In this document: positions 1 to 8,629 of the stretch, piece by piece
Layout: each line of letters begins with the position of its first letter
Numbering within the stretch: position 1 is the stretch's first letter
From: Gammaproteobacteria bacterium UBA2168
Lineage (GTDB): Bacteria > Pseudomonadota > Gammaproteobacteria > Pseudomonadales > Azotimanducaceae
NCBI GenBank assembly: GCA_002327525.1
Contig: DCWG01000024.1
Location: forward strand, 1,353 to 21,346
Reading direction: 5' to 3'
DNA: 19,994 bases
Made by a program: the position numbers and the translations under genes
Notes under the pieces: model-generated
Seen by the model: only the letters and a program-made list of their open reading frames with translations
Databases searched by the model: none
What the model was told of the DNA's origin: nothing

Positions 1-404
1 GTGATGGACGCCGTGCGGGTTCCGCCATCCGCCTGAATGACGTCACAATCGATACGTACCGTCCGTTCACCGAGTGTTTGCATGTCAACCGCTGCACGCA
101 AGGACCTCCCGATGAGGCGTTGGATTTCCACCGTACGGCCGCCCTGCTTGCCGCGTGCCGCCTCACGATCGGCACGCGTGTGCGTGGCACCCGGCAGCAT
201 TCCGTACTCCGCCGTCACCCACCCGACACCCGCACCACGCAGGAAACTAGGCACAGAGTTCTCGACACACGCGGTGCAGATGACCCTGGTTTCCCCGAAC
301 TCGACAAGTACGGAACCCGCCGCGTGGCGCGTGAAACTTCGGGTGAAACGAATCTGGCGAAGCTGGTCTGTCGTGCGGCCACTGGGGCGGGGGGCGGATG
401 TCAT
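1..404 (-). CDS. rph: Ribonuclease PH, N-terminal part (cut by window start)
   Basis: RNase PH is a phosphorolytic 3'-5' exoribonuclease that trims tRNA 3' ends in the cytoplasm. The 134 codons visible here give the family's N-terminal half almost without gaps: [15 protein letters not shown] (27-41), [17 protein letters not shown] (61-77), [23 protein letters not shown] (about 85-107) and the phosphate-binding stretch [11 protein letters not shown] (124-134), whose Arg130 matches the catalytic arginine of the family. The ATG ends at 404 and is preceded by AAGGAA about seven bases upstream, so this start is well supported. The gene runs off the left edge; roughly 100 C-terminal residues are missing by comparison with the usual length of about 240. 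It is divergent from yicC, the arrangement also known from Escherichia coli. Confidence 0.96.
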   Translation of the reverse strand, partial: MTSAPRPSGRTTDQLRQIRFTRSFTRHAAGSVLVEFGETRVICTACVENSVPSFLRGAGVGWVTAEYGMLPGATHTRADREAARGKQGGRTVEIQRLIGRSLRAAVDMQTLGERTVRIDCDVIQADGGTRTASI

Positions 405-444
405 CGGTTTCCTTATTTTTTTTATGTGATCGAAACGGCCGCGT

Positions 445-450
445 ATTATA
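445..450 (-). promoter_or_regulatory. Candidate -10 box for rph
   Basis: The minus strand carries a perfect TATAAT here, 40 bases upstream of the rph start codon, giving an inferred leader of about 30 to 35 bases. The best -35 match is GTGACA at 471-476, but the 20-base spacer is longer than ideal, so strength is uncertain. It lies in the divergent rph/yicC gap. Confidence 0.45.
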
Positions 451-548
451 CGGTTTCCTCCAGCACGCGGTGTCACCGTTCTACCCAAGGCGTCGTATTT
501 CGACATTCACGCGTCCCGGCACAAGCGCCATCATGTCTCGCCAAGGGC

Positions 549-557
549 TGCTAGAAT
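549..557 (+). promoter_or_regulatory. Candidate extended -10 box for the yicC-recG operon
   Basis: TGCTAGAAT is an extended -10 element (TGn followed by a five-of-six match to TATAAT). Transcription would begin near 564, about 24 bases before the yicC ATG. No convincing -35 hexamer is visible, which extended -10 promoters can tolerate. Supported by position and motif only. Confidence 0.4.
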
Positions 558-587
558 TGCGCTCCAAACGCCCACCCGGTTCGTCCC

Positions 588-1454
588 ATGGTGTACAGCA
601 TGACCGCGTTCGCGCGCAGCCAAAGCGAAACCGAGCGCTTCCAGCTGGTCTGGGAGCTCAAATCGGTGAATCACCGTTTTCTGGAAACCCACTTCCGGAT
701 GCCCGATCAGCTGCGTGGCATAGAGCCGGGCTTGCGCGAGCTCGCGCGGGCACATCTCAAACGCGGCAAGGTGGACTGCGCGTTCAAGCTGGATCGCAAG
801 GCCGGAGAGGTGACGATTGAACTCAATCGTCCACTGCTGCTGCAGATGCTCGCCATTCTAGAGCAAGTGCGCCGGGACGCCCCGGAGATAAGCAGCCCCA
901 ATCCAATGGATCTTTTGCGCTGGCCAGGGATGCTGGGCGATTCGGGATCCATCGATGAACCCGAGATCGTGCCCGCGTCCAGGAGTCTTTTCGAACAGGC
1001 GCTGACAGACCTGCTGGCACACCGGCAACGTGAAGGCAGCGGCTTGAAGACCGCAATCAACGAGCGCCTGGACGATATCGATACCATCATCGGTGAGTTG
1101 AAATCACTGACGCTGAACATCCCGCACGAATTGCAGTCCCGCATCGACGGGCGCCTGACCGAACTCAAGGCCAGTATCGATCCAGCCCGGCTTGAGCAGG
1201 AAGTTGCCCTGCTCGCCCAGCGCGCGGACGTCTCCGAAGAACTCGATCGGCTGGCCATACACGTCGAGGAAGCGCGCAGCAACCTGTCAGGTCCCGGCCC
1301 GCACGGCCGCCGCCTGGATTTCCTGTCGCAGGAATTGAACAGAGAAGCCAATACGCTCGGCGCCAAGTCGGTACTCGCACGCGCGTCTCAACGGGTAGTG
1401 GATCTGAAAGTCATCATCGAGCAGATTCGCGAGCAGGTTCAAAACATCGAATGA
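588..1454 (+). CDS. yicC: YicC family endoribonuclease
   Basis: This is a full-length YicC family protein of 288 residues, the usual size. YicC proteins have been reported as metal-dependent endoribonucleases acting on small RNAs and stress-related transcripts in the cytoplasm. Family signatures are the N-terminal SMTAFAR (4-10), ELKSVNHRFLE (23-33), a central segment DVSEELDRL (214-222), and the highly conserved C-terminal block RLDFLSQELNREANTLGAK (242-260). The ATG at 588 aligns with the family N-terminus (MIRSMTAY in E. coli, from memory), although the ribosome binding site is weak. Its stop overlaps the gmk start in an ATGA, indicating translational coupling. It is the first gene of a six-gene plus-strand run ending with recG. 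Confidence 0.93.
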   Translation: MVYSMTAFARSQSETERFQLVWELKSVNHRFLETHFRMPDQLRGIEPGLRELARAHLKRGKVDCAFKLDRKAGEVTIELNRPLLLQMLAILEQVRRDAPEISSPNPMDLLRWPGMLGDSGSIDEPEIVPASRSLFEQALTDLLAHRQREGSGLKTAINERLDDIDTIIGELKSLTLNIPHELQSRIDGRLTELKASIDPARLEQEVALLAQRADVSEELDRLAIHVEEARSNLSGPGPHGRRLDFLSQELNREANTLGAKSVLARASQRVVDLKVIIEQIREQVQNIE

Positions 1455-2068
1455 ACAGATTGCTGTTCGTGCTATCCGCACCCTCCGGCGCAGGCAAAAC
1501 CTCGCTCGTGGCGGCCTTGCTCGATGCCGACCCCCGGCTCACGGTGTCGGTGTCGCACACTACGCGAGATCGGCGTTCACGCGAGAAGGACGGCGTGAAC
1601 TACCACTTCGTCCCCGTACATACCTTCGAGGCAATGGTTGCAGCAGGCAGCTTTCTGGAGCACGCGCTGGTGTTCGGTCACCACTACGGTACTTCGGAGG
1701 CCGCGGTGGCGCGCGAACATACGAGTGGCAAGGACGTGATTCTCGAAATCGACTGGCAGGGTGCCGCCCAGATCCGCGCGTCTTTTCCGCAGGCCCTGTC
1801 AATCTTCATCCTGCCGCCGTCGCTTGCGACCCTCAAGCAGCGCCTGGAACTACGCGCCCAGGATGCCCAGCCCGTCATTGCCAAACGGCTTGCTGAAGCG
1901 CGCATCGAGCTTCATCACGCTCACGAGTTCACTCACATCGTGGTCAACGACGATTTCGACACTACGCTGGCGAACCTGCAGCGCATCATCACCGCAGAAC
2001 GTAAGGGAAATCGCATACCGACCAAACGTCACGAGGCGCTGATTCACGATCTCTTGAAAGGAGCCTGA
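1451..2068 (+). CDS. gmk: Guanylate kinase
   Basis: Guanylate kinase phosphorylates GMP (and dGMP) to the diphosphate with ATP, an essential cytoplasmic step of purine nucleotide supply. The 205-residue length is typical. The P-loop is APSGAGKTS (10-18), with threonine where many family members have serine. The GMP-binding segment follows as SVSHTTR (33-39), DGVNYHFV (47-54) and FGHHYGTS (75-82), and VILEIDWQGAAQIR (96-109) is the conserved core strand and helix. The start ATG overlaps the yicC stop by four bases. Placement directly before rpoZ and spoT links GMP/GDP supply to (p)ppGpp synthesis, a common gammaproteobacterial arrangement. Confidence 0.97.
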   Translation: MNRLLFVLSAPSGAGKTSLVAALLDADPRLTVSVSHTTRDRRSREKDGVNYHFVPVHTFEAMVAAGSFLEHALVFGHHYGTSEAAVAREHTSGKDVILEIDWQGAAQIRASFPQALSIFILPPSLATLKQRLELRAQDAQPVIAKRLAEARIELHHAHEFTHIVVNDDFDTTLANLQRIITAERKGNRIPTKRHEALIHDLLKGA

Positions 2069-2136
2069 GCGGAGAGTAGACTGCCGCGCTCTTTCGAAGC
2101 AATGCCCCGCGACAAGCAGGTGGAGAGGTAGGTTAC

Positions 2137-2418
2137 ATGGCACGCGTCACCGTTGAAGATTGCCTGGGAAACGTGGACAACAGGTTCGATCTCGTCATGC
2201 TGGCCACCCGTCGTGCACGGCAGATGCGCCGTTTCGGTTCCGAGCCTATGGTGGCAGAGGAGAACGACAAACCCACCGTCATCGCATTACGGGAAATCGC
2301 CGAAGGCCTAGTCTCCCACGAAATCCTTGACGAGCAGGAAGCCTCCACCGAGGATGAAGAACTGGAGGTAACTTTCGGTCTTGGAGATGACCAAGCCCCC
2401 GGCGGCCCCGCCATCTGA
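2137..2418 (+). CDS. rpoZ: DNA-directed RNA polymerase omega subunit
   Basis: Omega is a small subunit that helps RNA polymerase assembly by binding beta prime, and it contributes to a ppGpp-binding site on the enzyme. The 93-residue protein has the family N-terminus [20 protein letters not shown], the motif LATRRARQM (22-30), and [16 protein letters not shown] (45-60). The C-terminal third is acidic, as usual. The start codon has a purine-rich GGAGAGG-type ribosome binding site upstream. The 3' end overlaps the beginning of spoT out of frame, so the two are probably translated in a coupled way. Confidence 0.97.
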   Translation: MARVTVEDCLGNVDNRFDLVMLATRRARQMRRFGSEPMVAEENDKPTVIALREIAEGLVSHEILDEQEASTEDEELEVTFGLGDDQAPGGPAI

Positions 2419-4588
2419 ATCCTATTTCGTATCGCGCCTGGCGGATGACGCCCGGCGCAAGGCGAACGCGTACCCCACCACTGTCGACTCTCTGGTCGAA
2501 GTCCTGAATGAATACCTGACCGAAAAAGAAGTCGGTCTGGTCGTACGCGCGTACAACTACGCCGAATCTGCGCACACCGGACAGTTCCGCCGCACCGGCC
2601 ACCCCTATATCACGCACCCCCTGGCCGTCGCCGGTATCCTCGCAGACATGCGCATGGACCACCAGACTCTGATGGCAGCACTCCTGCACGACGTGATCGA
2701 AGACACCCAGGTCGCCAAGTCCACGCTGGGGAACCGTTTTGGCAAATCGGTGGCCGAAATCGTCGACGGTGTGTCCAAGCTGACCACGATATTCAAATCA
2801 CGCGCAGAGGCCCAGGCGGAAAACTTCCAGAAAATGGCCATGGCCATGGCCAAGGACATCCGCGTGATCATGGTCAAAATCGCCGACCGCCTGCACAACA
2901 TGCGCACAATCGGTGTCATGGACCGCGAGCAGCGCAAACTCACCGCGCGTGAAACGCTCGAATACTACGCCCCCATCGCCAACCGCCTTGGCATGCACAA
3001 TGTAAAGGTGGAGTTCGAGGATCTCGGCTTCGCGGCCCTGTACCCGCTGCGTGCCGATCGCATCCGGCGCGCTGTCGACAAGGCGCGCGGAAACCGCAAG
3101 GAGCTGATGGACGAGCTTGGTCAGTCGATACGCGCAGCTCTCAAACGCGAAGGAATCTCGGCTACCGTCACTGGACGCGAGAAACACCTGTACTCCATTT
3201 ACCAAAAGATGAAATCGCAGCACAAGCCCTTTCGGGAGATCATGGACGTGTTCGGCTTTCGCATCGTGGTAGACGGCGAGGATGCCTGCTATCGCACGCT
3301 GGGCGTGGTGCACAACCTCTACAAACCGGTAGCCGGCCGTTTCAAGGATTATGTCGCCATCCCCAAGGTCAACGGCTATCAGTCGTTGCACACGACCCTG
3401 TTCGGCATGCATGGCGTACCCATAGAGGTGCAGATACGCACGCAGCAAATGGACGAGGTGGCGGAATACGGCATCGCCGGCCACCGTTTCTACAAGGCGC
3501 CGGCCGAGAATACACATAGCGGCCAGCGTACTCGCCAGTGGGTGCGAGATCTAATGGAACTGCAACAGCGGGCGGGTGATCCACTTGAGTTCATCGAAAG
3601 CCTCAAGGTCGACCTGTTCCCGGACGACGTCTACGTATTCACGCCCAAGGGCGACATCATGGAATTGCCACGCGGCGCTTGTCCTGTCGATTTCGCCTAT
3701 TCCGTGCACACCGACATCGGCAACCAGTGCGTGGCATGCCGCATCGACCGAGCGTTGGCCCCCTTGTCGCAACAGCTGCAGAGCGGTCAAAGGGTCGAGA
3801 TCATCACCTCACCGGACGCCAACCCCAATCCGGACTGGCTGACCTTTGCGGTGACCAGCAAGGCTCGTTCCGCAATCCGCACCGGGTTAAAGAATCAACA
3901 ACGCGCCGAGTCCATAATCCTCGGCCGCAAGCTTCTCAACCGGTCGCTGGCGAATGCAGGTACCAGCATCAACGATCTCGACTTTCGCCGCCTTCGGCGC
4001 GTGTTCAAGGAATTTGGCGTACGCAAGCTGGACGACGTGCTGGCGACAATCGGCATGGGCGAGCTCATGTCCTACGTCGTGGCCCAGCACCTGCTCGTTG
4101 CAGACAATCCCGACTACGAAGCGGTGCCTGTGGAACAGGGGGGTCCGGTGGCGATTCGAGGCGGCGAGGGGCTAGTCATCACCTACGGTCGCTGTTGCGG
4201 ACCTGTGCCCGGCGATGCCATCGTTGGCAGCATGACACCCGGCAAGGGGTTTGTGGTGCACATCGAGACGTGCAAGAACATCAACGAGATGCGCCGACGG
4301 GCCCCAAACCAGATCATTCCCGCGCGCTGGACCAGCGTGAAAGATGCCGAATACCTCACAGCGCTACGTATCGAAGTGAGTCGCAAGAAAGGCATCATCG
4401 CAGAACTCGCCGCGACCGTAGCCGGCGTCGGCGCCGGCCTCGACCGCATCAACGTGGATGAGCGCGACGCGGCGGTGAGTAGCGTGATCGTCGAAGTGGG
4501 CGTACATGATCGAGATCACCTCGCACGCGTCATGCGCCGTCTGCGCGCCATTCCGAGTGTTTTGACCATTGCCCGCACGAGCGCCTGA
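2381..4588 (+). CDS. spoT: Bifunctional (p)ppGpp synthetase/hydrolase SpoT
   Basis: SpoT makes and degrades the alarmone (p)ppGpp and sets the stringent response. The domain order is complete: an HD hydrolase domain with His79, His103-Asp104 in HDVIED and Asp169; a synthetase domain with [13 protein letters not shown] (265-277), RFKD (320-323), NGYQSLHT (331-338) and the catalytic-type EVQIRT (349-354); a TGS domain (about 407-470); a conserved cysteine region RCCGPVPGD (604-612); and a C-terminal ACT domain (about 660-735). RxKD is the form associated with bifunctional enzymes rather than EFDD of RelA. The start is uncertain: TTG at 2381 has GGAGG 12 bases upstream, while ATG at 2387 has GGAG directly abutting it. 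Either start overlaps rpoZ. At 735 residues it is about 30 longer than E. coli SpoT, extended at the N-terminus. Confidence 0.96.
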   Translation: MEMTKPPAAPPSESYFVSRLADDARRKANAYPTTVDSLVEVLNEYLTEKEVGLVVRAYNYAESAHTGQFRRTGHPYITHPLAVAGILADMRMDHQTLMAALLHDVIEDTQVAKSTLGNRFGKSVAEIVDGVSKLTTIFKSRAEAQAENFQKMAMAMAKDIRVIMVKIADRLHNMRTIGVMDREQRKLTARETLEYYAPIANRLGMHNVKVEFEDLGFAALYPLRADRIRRAVDKARGNRKELMDELGQSIRAALKREGISATVTGREKHLYSIYQKMKSQHKPFREIMDVFGFRIVVDGEDACYRTLGVVHNLYKPVAGRFKDYVAIPKVNGYQSLHTTLFGMHGVPIEVQIRTQQMDEVAEYGIAGHRFYKAPAENTHSGQRTRQWVRDLMELQQRAGDPLEFIESLKVDLFPDDVYVFTPKGDIMELPRGACPVDFAYSVHTDIGNQCVACRIDRALAPLSQQLQSGQRVEIITSPDANPNPDWLTFAVTSKARSAIRTGLKNQQRAESIILGRKLLNRSLANAGTSINDLDFRRLRRVFKEFGVRKLDDVLATIGMGELMSYVVAQHLLVADNPDYEAVPVEQGGPVAIRGGEGLVITYGRCCGPVPGDAIVGSMTPGKGFVVHIETCKNINEMRRRAPNQIIPARWTSVKDAEYLTALRIEVSRKKGIIAELAATVAGVGAGLDRINVDERDAAVSSVIVEVGVHDRDHLARVMRRLRAIPSVLTIARTSA

Positions 4589-4589
4589 T

Positions 4590-4979
4590 ATGACCCGATC
4601 CATCATCGCCACCGATACCGCGCCCCGGGCCATCGGCACTTACTCTCAGGCCGTGCGCAGCGGAGACACCATCTACCTCTCAGGTCAGATACCCCTGAAT
4701 CCCGAGACCATGGAGCTGGCCGGGCCGGAATTCGCCGACCAGGCCCGCCAAGCGTTTCGCAATCTGATGAGCGTCGTCGAGGCCGCTGGAGGCAGCAGTG
4801 ACGACATCGTCAAGCTGACCGTCTATCTCACCGATCTCACCGACTTTCCGGTCGTGAACGAGATCATGGCGGAGTTCGTGTCCGAGCCCTACCCCGCCCG
4901 CGCAGCACTGGGCGTTGCACAGCTTCCCAGGGATGCAGCCATCGAGATAGAAGGGATTCTGGTGATGGGCAATACCTGA
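4590..4979 (+). CDS. ridA: RidA family reactive enamine/imine deaminase
   Basis: RidA hydrolyses reactive 2-aminoacrylate-type enamines and imines released by PLP enzymes, protecting cellular PLP enzymes. From ATG 4590, one base after the spoT stop, the protein has 129 residues, the normal RidA length. It contains GTYSQAV (16-22), DTIYLSGQIPL (26-36), NLMSVVEAAG (58-67), VKLTVYLTDL (74-83) and the substrate-binding motif YPARAALGV (101-109), in which Arg104 corresponds to the carboxylate-binding arginine and Glu121 to the conserved glutamate. Cysteine of the common RSC version of this motif is alanine here. A GTG at 4569 within spoT would add seven residues but lies before the family N-terminus. 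Its stop overlaps the recG start by one base. Confidence 0.95.
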   Translation: MTRSIIATDTAPRAIGTYSQAVRSGDTIYLSGQIPLNPETMELAGPEFADQARQAFRNLMSVVEAAGGSSDDIVKLTVYLTDLTDFPVVNEIMAEFVSEPYPARAALGVAQLPRDAAIEIEGILVMGNT

Positions 4980-6994
4980 TGCCGGAGCGCGCGCCCGGTG
5001 AGCTTCCGGTCACGGAACTCAAAGGCGTTGGGCCAGGGCTCGCCGCCAAACTCGCCACGCTCGGTATATATCGTCTGGGCGACCTTCTTCTGCATCTGCC
5101 CCTGCGTTACCAGGACCGCACGCGCATCGTACCCATGCATGAGCTGCGCCCGGGAGATGAATGCCTGGTGGAAGGCACCGTGGTGGCCAATCGGCTGGCT
5201 TACGGTCGGCGACGCAGCTGGACACTGCTCATCGAAGACGATACCGGCCGTGTGATGCTGCGCTTTTTCCACTTCTCGCGTCAGCAACAAAGCAACGTGT
5301 ACGAAGGTCAGACGATTCGCTGTTTCGGTGAGGTGCGTTTCGGCCCAACCGGGCTCGAGATGGCGCATCCGGAGTATCGCGTGCATCACGCACCACCGCC
5401 CCCGCCAGAGGGACGCCTCACACCCGTATACCCCACCACAAAGGGGCTCGGCCAGAACCGCTGGCGTACCCTTTCCGCGCAACTGCGCGGCTACGACTGG
5501 CCACAGGAGGAAGGTACGCCGTTCGAGACGCTGATGTTTCTCCATGAACCACCGGCTTCCACGACTTTCGATCAGATCGACGCCGCCCGGGAACGTATCG
5601 CCCGTGACGAACTCACCACCTACTATCTGATCATGCGCCACCGCCAGCTGGATCGCACCCACCAACGAGCAATCGCTTTGCCTCGTGCCCAGCAGCTCGG
5701 ACGACAGCTTTTGAAACGACTCGGCTTCCGGTTGACGGGCGCGCAGCGCCGTGTGGTGACGGAGGTTTTGAACGATCTCGATCGTTCGCAACCCATGCTG
5801 CGCCTGGTGCAGGGAGATGTAGGCAGCGGCAAGACGGTCGTGGCCGCTTTCGCCGCCATCCGGTGTGCCGAGCACAACGCGCAGACCGCGATCATGGCAC
5901 CAACCGAAATCCTCGCCGAACAACACTATCTAACGATGAGTGAGTGGCTTGAGCCGCTCGGCATTCGAGTGGTGCTGCTGACGGGCTCGCAGTCGGCCAG
6001 CGCTCGCAAACCGCTGCGCGCCGCGATGGAATCAGGCGAGGCGCTCGTTGCCGTGGGGACGCACGCTCTGTTTCAAAACACGGTGCAATTTCACAATCTC
6101 GCACTCACAATCGTCGACGAACAGCATCGCTTCGGTGTACACCAGCGCATGTCTCTGCGCGCCAAGGGTAGCACCCCGCACCAACTGGTGATGACCGCTA
6201 CACCAATCCCGCGCACCCTGACAATGGCACTCTATGCCGACATGGATGTCAGCATCATCGATGAGCTGCCCGCCGGTCGCCAGCCCATCGAGACGCGCGT
6301 GCTGCAGGACGGCCGTCGCGACGACGTGCTGCGGCGCATCAGTGCCGCCATTGCCCGTGGTGAACAGGCCTACTGGGTGTGCGCTCTGATAGAAGACTCC
6401 AACACACTGCCCGCACGTTCGGCCGAGACGACCTACAAGTGGCTGATAGGTGTGCTGCCACAGGCGAAGGTCGGCCTGATTCACGGGCGCATGCCGGCGG
6501 ACGAGAAGGCCCGCGTGATGCGGGAGTTCAAGGAACATCGCTGCCAACTGCTGGTGGCCACGACGGTGATCGAGGTAGGTGTGGACGTCCCCAACGCGAG
6601 CCTCATGGTCATTGAAAACCCGGAGCGCCTGGGCCTTGCGCAGCTGCATCAGCTGAGGGGTCGAATTGGCCGCGGCCGGGCGAAGAGCTACTGCACCCTC
6701 TTGTACGCCGAGGGTTTGAGTGAAGCTGGCCGTGCCAGGCTAAAAGTCATCCGCGACAGCACGGACGGTTTCCTCATCGCAGAACAAGACCTCAAACTGC
6801 GCGGCCCGGGTGAATTGCTTGGCGCCCGGCAAACGGGTGAACAGCAGTTTCGAGTAGCCGACCTGCGCGAGCATGCCCACCTGATGCCCGAAATTGTCTC
6901 ACGCGGAGATGCGCTTCTTCGCGAAGCCCCAGAGGTCTGTCAGGCGCTCCTGCGCACCTGGGCGCCGGCCGATACCGACCATATCTCAGTATGA
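4979..6994 (+). CDS. recG: ATP-dependent DNA helicase RecG
   Basis: RecG remodels stalled replication forks and branched DNA, and limits R-loops and over-replication. The 671-residue protein has an N-terminal wedge/OB domain (about 50-140, including LLIEDDTGRVMLRFF), then superfamily 2 helicase motifs: LTGAQRRV (252-259), Walker A GDVGSGKT (279-286), APTEILAEQH (307-316), DEQHRFGV (380-387), TATPIPRTL (406-414), and motif VI QLRGRIGRG (558-566). The C-terminal TRG-type region DGFLIAEQDLKLRGPGELLG (596-615) and ARQTG are intact. The ATG overlaps the ridA stop as TGATG. It is last in the operon; the 44 bases before the convergent symporter gene contain no clear terminator. Confidence 0.97.
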   Translation: MPERAPGELPVTELKGVGPGLAAKLATLGIYRLGDLLLHLPLRYQDRTRIVPMHELRPGDECLVEGTVVANRLAYGRRRSWTLLIEDDTGRVMLRFFHFSRQQQSNVYEGQTIRCFGEVRFGPTGLEMAHPEYRVHHAPPPPPEGRLTPVYPTTKGLGQNRWRTLSAQLRGYDWPQEEGTPFETLMFLHEPPASTTFDQIDAARERIARDELTTYYLIMRHRQLDRTHQRAIALPRAQQLGRQLLKRLGFRLTGAQRRVVTEVLNDLDRSQPMLRLVQGDVGSGKTVVAAFAAIRCAEHNAQTAIMAPTEILAEQHYLTMSEWLEPLGIRVVLLTGSQSASARKPLRAAMESGEALVAVGTHALFQNTVQFHNLALTIVDEQHRFGVHQRMSLRAKGSTPHQLVMTATPIPRTLTMALYADMDVSIIDELPAGRQPIETRVLQDGRRDDVLRRISAAIARGEQAYWVCALIEDSNTLPARSAETTYKWLIGVLPQAKVGLIHGRMPADEKARVMREFKEHRCQLLVATTVIEVGVDVPNASLMVIENPERLGLAQLHQLRGRIGRGRAKSYCTLLYAEGLSEAGRARLKVIRDSTDGFLIAEQDLKLRGPGELLGARQTGEQQFRVADLREHAHLMPEIVSRGDALLREAPEVCQALLRTWAPADTDHISV

Positions 6995-7038
6995 CCCGAC
7001 TCCCTCAGACAAAGCCTTTGCGCCTGGGCGGGTTCTCT

Positions 7039-8319
7039 CTATGGGTTGGCATCGGGGTACACCTGGCCAGATGCGGGGTTGGAGAACACAGAGTCGTCTA
7101 GTAGGCCCTCGGTTTTCGCGACGGTCGTTGCGACCATACCGTCTCCGGTGACATTGACCGCGGTGCGCATCATATCCAAGAGACGATCGACGCCTATGAT
7201 GAGCATGATGCCCTCCACCGGCAGCCCGACCTGGGTCAGTACCATGGTCAGCATGATGAGGCCGACACCCGGCACCGCGGCCGTGCCCACGGAGGCGAGC
7301 GTTGCGGTCAGAATCACCATCAGGTACTGAGTCAGGCCGAGGTCGATAGCGTAGAACTGCGCGATGAATACGGTGGCTACGCCTTGCATGATGGCCGTGC
7401 CGTCCATATTGATGGTAGCGCCCAGTGGTACCGCGAAAGCGGCAACGTCATTGCTCACACCGAGGCGCTGCTCAACGGTACGTAGTGTCACCGGCAGCGT
7501 TGCGCCGCTCGATGAGGTGGAGAACGCCACCAGTATAGGCTCGCGCATCTTTTTGAGAAAAACCAGTGGATTGACGCGGGCGAACATACTCAACACCGTT
7601 GGGTACACCACGAGCGCATGGATCAGCAGCACGCCAGCCACGGTCAGGAAGTAACCGATCAGCTTGTAGATCTCCTGCCAGCCAACAGTCGCGAACAACC
7701 TCGCCATGAGGCAGAACACCCCGTACGGCGCCAGTTCGATCAGCAGGGTGATCAGTTTCATGAGAACCCCGTTGATGTCCTCGAGAAAGCCCCGTACACG
7801 CTGGCCCGGTTCCCCGGCACGGGATATCGCGAAACCGAACAAAAGGGCAAACACAATGACCTGCAGAGTCTTGCCTTCGGCCATGGCTGCAACGGGATTT
7901 TTCGGAAACACGTTGATCAGTGTCTCCTTGATGCTCGGCACTTCTTTCGGCTGGTAATCGACGATGGTCGCCGCTTCTTCACCCGCACCCTCACCCGGGC
8001 TGACAATCAGCGCCACCATCAGCGCCAGAGTGACGGCAATGGCCGTCGTCATCAGATACAGGCCTACGGTCTTACCCCCCAGGCGACCCATATTGCCCGT
8101 GCTACCCAGGCTCGCAGCCCCACAGGTAAGCGAGACAAAAACGAGCGGCACGACCATCAGCATGAGGCTTGCGATGAAGATTCTGCCGCCGGCCTCGAAC
8201 AGGCCGTTCACCAGATAGACGCTCAGCACGCTGTCTTCCGCAAGATGCAGTCGCTGCAGAACGATGCCGAGCACCAGCCCGGCAGCCATTCCGATGAGGA
8301 TCCGGTATGTGAGATTCAC
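7039..8319 (-). CDS. Dicarboxylate/amino acid:cation symporter (DAACS, glutamate/aspartate type)
   Basis: This 426-residue polytopic inner-membrane protein belongs to the DAACS/SLC1 elevator family, which imports acidic amino acids or C4-dicarboxylates with Na+ or H+. Both re-entrant hairpins and the substrate site are visible: the serine-rich tip STSSSGATLP (267-276), NMDGTA (304-309), GTAAVPG (345-351), and the TM8 motif DMMRTAVNVTGD (382-393). Asp382, Arg385, Thr386, Asn389 and Asp393 match in order and spacing the aspartate-binding residues of GltPh (Asp394, Arg397, Thr398, Asn401, Asp405), supporting an acidic amino acid substrate. The start is GTG, ten bases after the rubredoxin stop, without a good ribosome binding site, so translation may be coupled. 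GltP-like or a more specific symbol cannot be decided. Confidence 0.93.
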   Translation of the reverse strand: MNLTYRILIGMAAGLVLGIVLQRLHLAEDSVLSVYLVNGLFEAGGRIFIASLMLMVVPLVFVSLTCGAASLGSTGNMGRLGGKTVGLYLMTTAIAVTLALMVALIVSPGEGAGEEAATIVDYQPKEVPSIKETLINVFPKNPVAAMAEGKTLQVIVFALLFGFAISRAGEPGQRVRGFLEDINGVLMKLITLLIELAPYGVFCLMARLFATVGWQEIYKLIGYFLTVAGVLLIHALVVYPTVLSMFARVNPLVFLKKMREPILVAFSTSSSGATLPVTLRTVEQRLGVSNDVAAFAVPLGATINMDGTAIMQGVATVFIAQFYAIDLGLTQYLMVILTATLASVGTAAVPGVGLIMLTMVLTQVGLPVEGIMLIIGVDRLLDMMRTAVNVTGDGMVATTVAKTEGLLDDSVFSNPASGQVYPDANP

Positions 8320-8329
8320 CGGAGTCGAT

Positions 8330-8497
8330 TCAACCGATTTCGATCATCTCGAAGTCTTCCTTGCTAACCCCGCACTCAGGGCAAACGAAATCTTGCGGAA
8401 CGTCTTCCCATTTGGTGCCGGGGGCAATGTCTTCGTCCTCACAGCCTTCCACTTCGTCGTAGATCCAGCCGCAGACGATGCATTGCCATTTTTTCAT
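8330..8497 (-). CDS. Rubredoxin
   Basis: Rubredoxin is a small cytoplasmic one-iron electron carrier. The 55-residue protein has the complete iron site: CIVCG (Cys6, Cys9) and CPECG (Cys39, Cys42), with the typical GWIYDEVEG between and a DIAPGTKWEDVP segment. ATG 8497 is chosen because AAGGAGAG lies about six bases upstream, and because a longer reading would add twelve residues that are not rubredoxin-like. Partners could be alkane hydroxylase, rubredoxin reductase, or oxygen and peroxide reduction enzymes; none is present here. It probably shares a transcript with the downstream symporter, ten bases away, and is divergent from ubiA. Confidence 0.96.
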   Translation of the reverse strand: MKKWQCIVCGWIYDEVEGCEDEDIAPGTKWEDVPQDFVCPECGVSKEDFEMIEIG

Positions 8498-8518
8498 CGG
8501 CTCTCCTTGCCCCTGCCG

Positions 8519-8539
8519 AATCAGGCGCACGGCCTGATT
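8519..8539. repeat. Perfect 8-bp inverted repeat in the rubredoxin/ubiA gap
   Basis: AATCAGGC at 8519-8526 is followed after five bases (GCACG) by its exact reverse complement GCCTGATT at 8532-8539. In the rubredoxin transcript it would lie in the leader, 22 to 42 bases upstream of the start codon, close to the inferred transcription start. It could be an operator or an RNA hairpin. There is no U-tract, so a terminator is unlikely. Confidence 0.6.
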
Positions 8540-8551
8540 TCAAGGTGCGAC

Positions 8552-8580
8552 ACCGTACTTGCACTCCATACGAAGGTCAA
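8552..8580 (-). promoter_or_regulatory. Possible promoter for rubredoxin and the symporter
   Basis: On the minus strand TTGACC (8575-8580), a five-of-six -35 match, is spaced 17 bases from TACGGT (8552-8557), a poor -10. The predicted start falls beside the inverted repeat at 8519-8539. Spacing is ideal but the -10 is weak, so this is a tentative call. Confidence 0.28.
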
Positions 8581-8629
8581 CGCCGGCACTTTTTTGCTGG
8601 CGTCGCTTTTGCGTTAGCATGCACTCCCG

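Noticed and set aside
2832..2856. Three tandem ATGGCC units
   Set aside because: They encode MAMAMA in SpoT, a position where E. coli SpoT has a similar MIMAM sequence; not a separate repeat element.
4889..5926. Open frame of 345 codons on the minus strand, opposite recG
   Set aside because: No family features, fully covered by recG, and codon-bias shadow is the simpler explanation.
6995..7038. Terminator between the convergent ends of recG and the symporter gene
   Set aside because: No stem with a following T-run was found on either strand in the 44-base gap.
7618..8367. Open frame of 249 codons on the plus strand, opposite the symporter
   Set aside because: Rich in His, Gln and Arg as reverse-complement reads of membrane proteins typically are; no ribosome binding site or domain.
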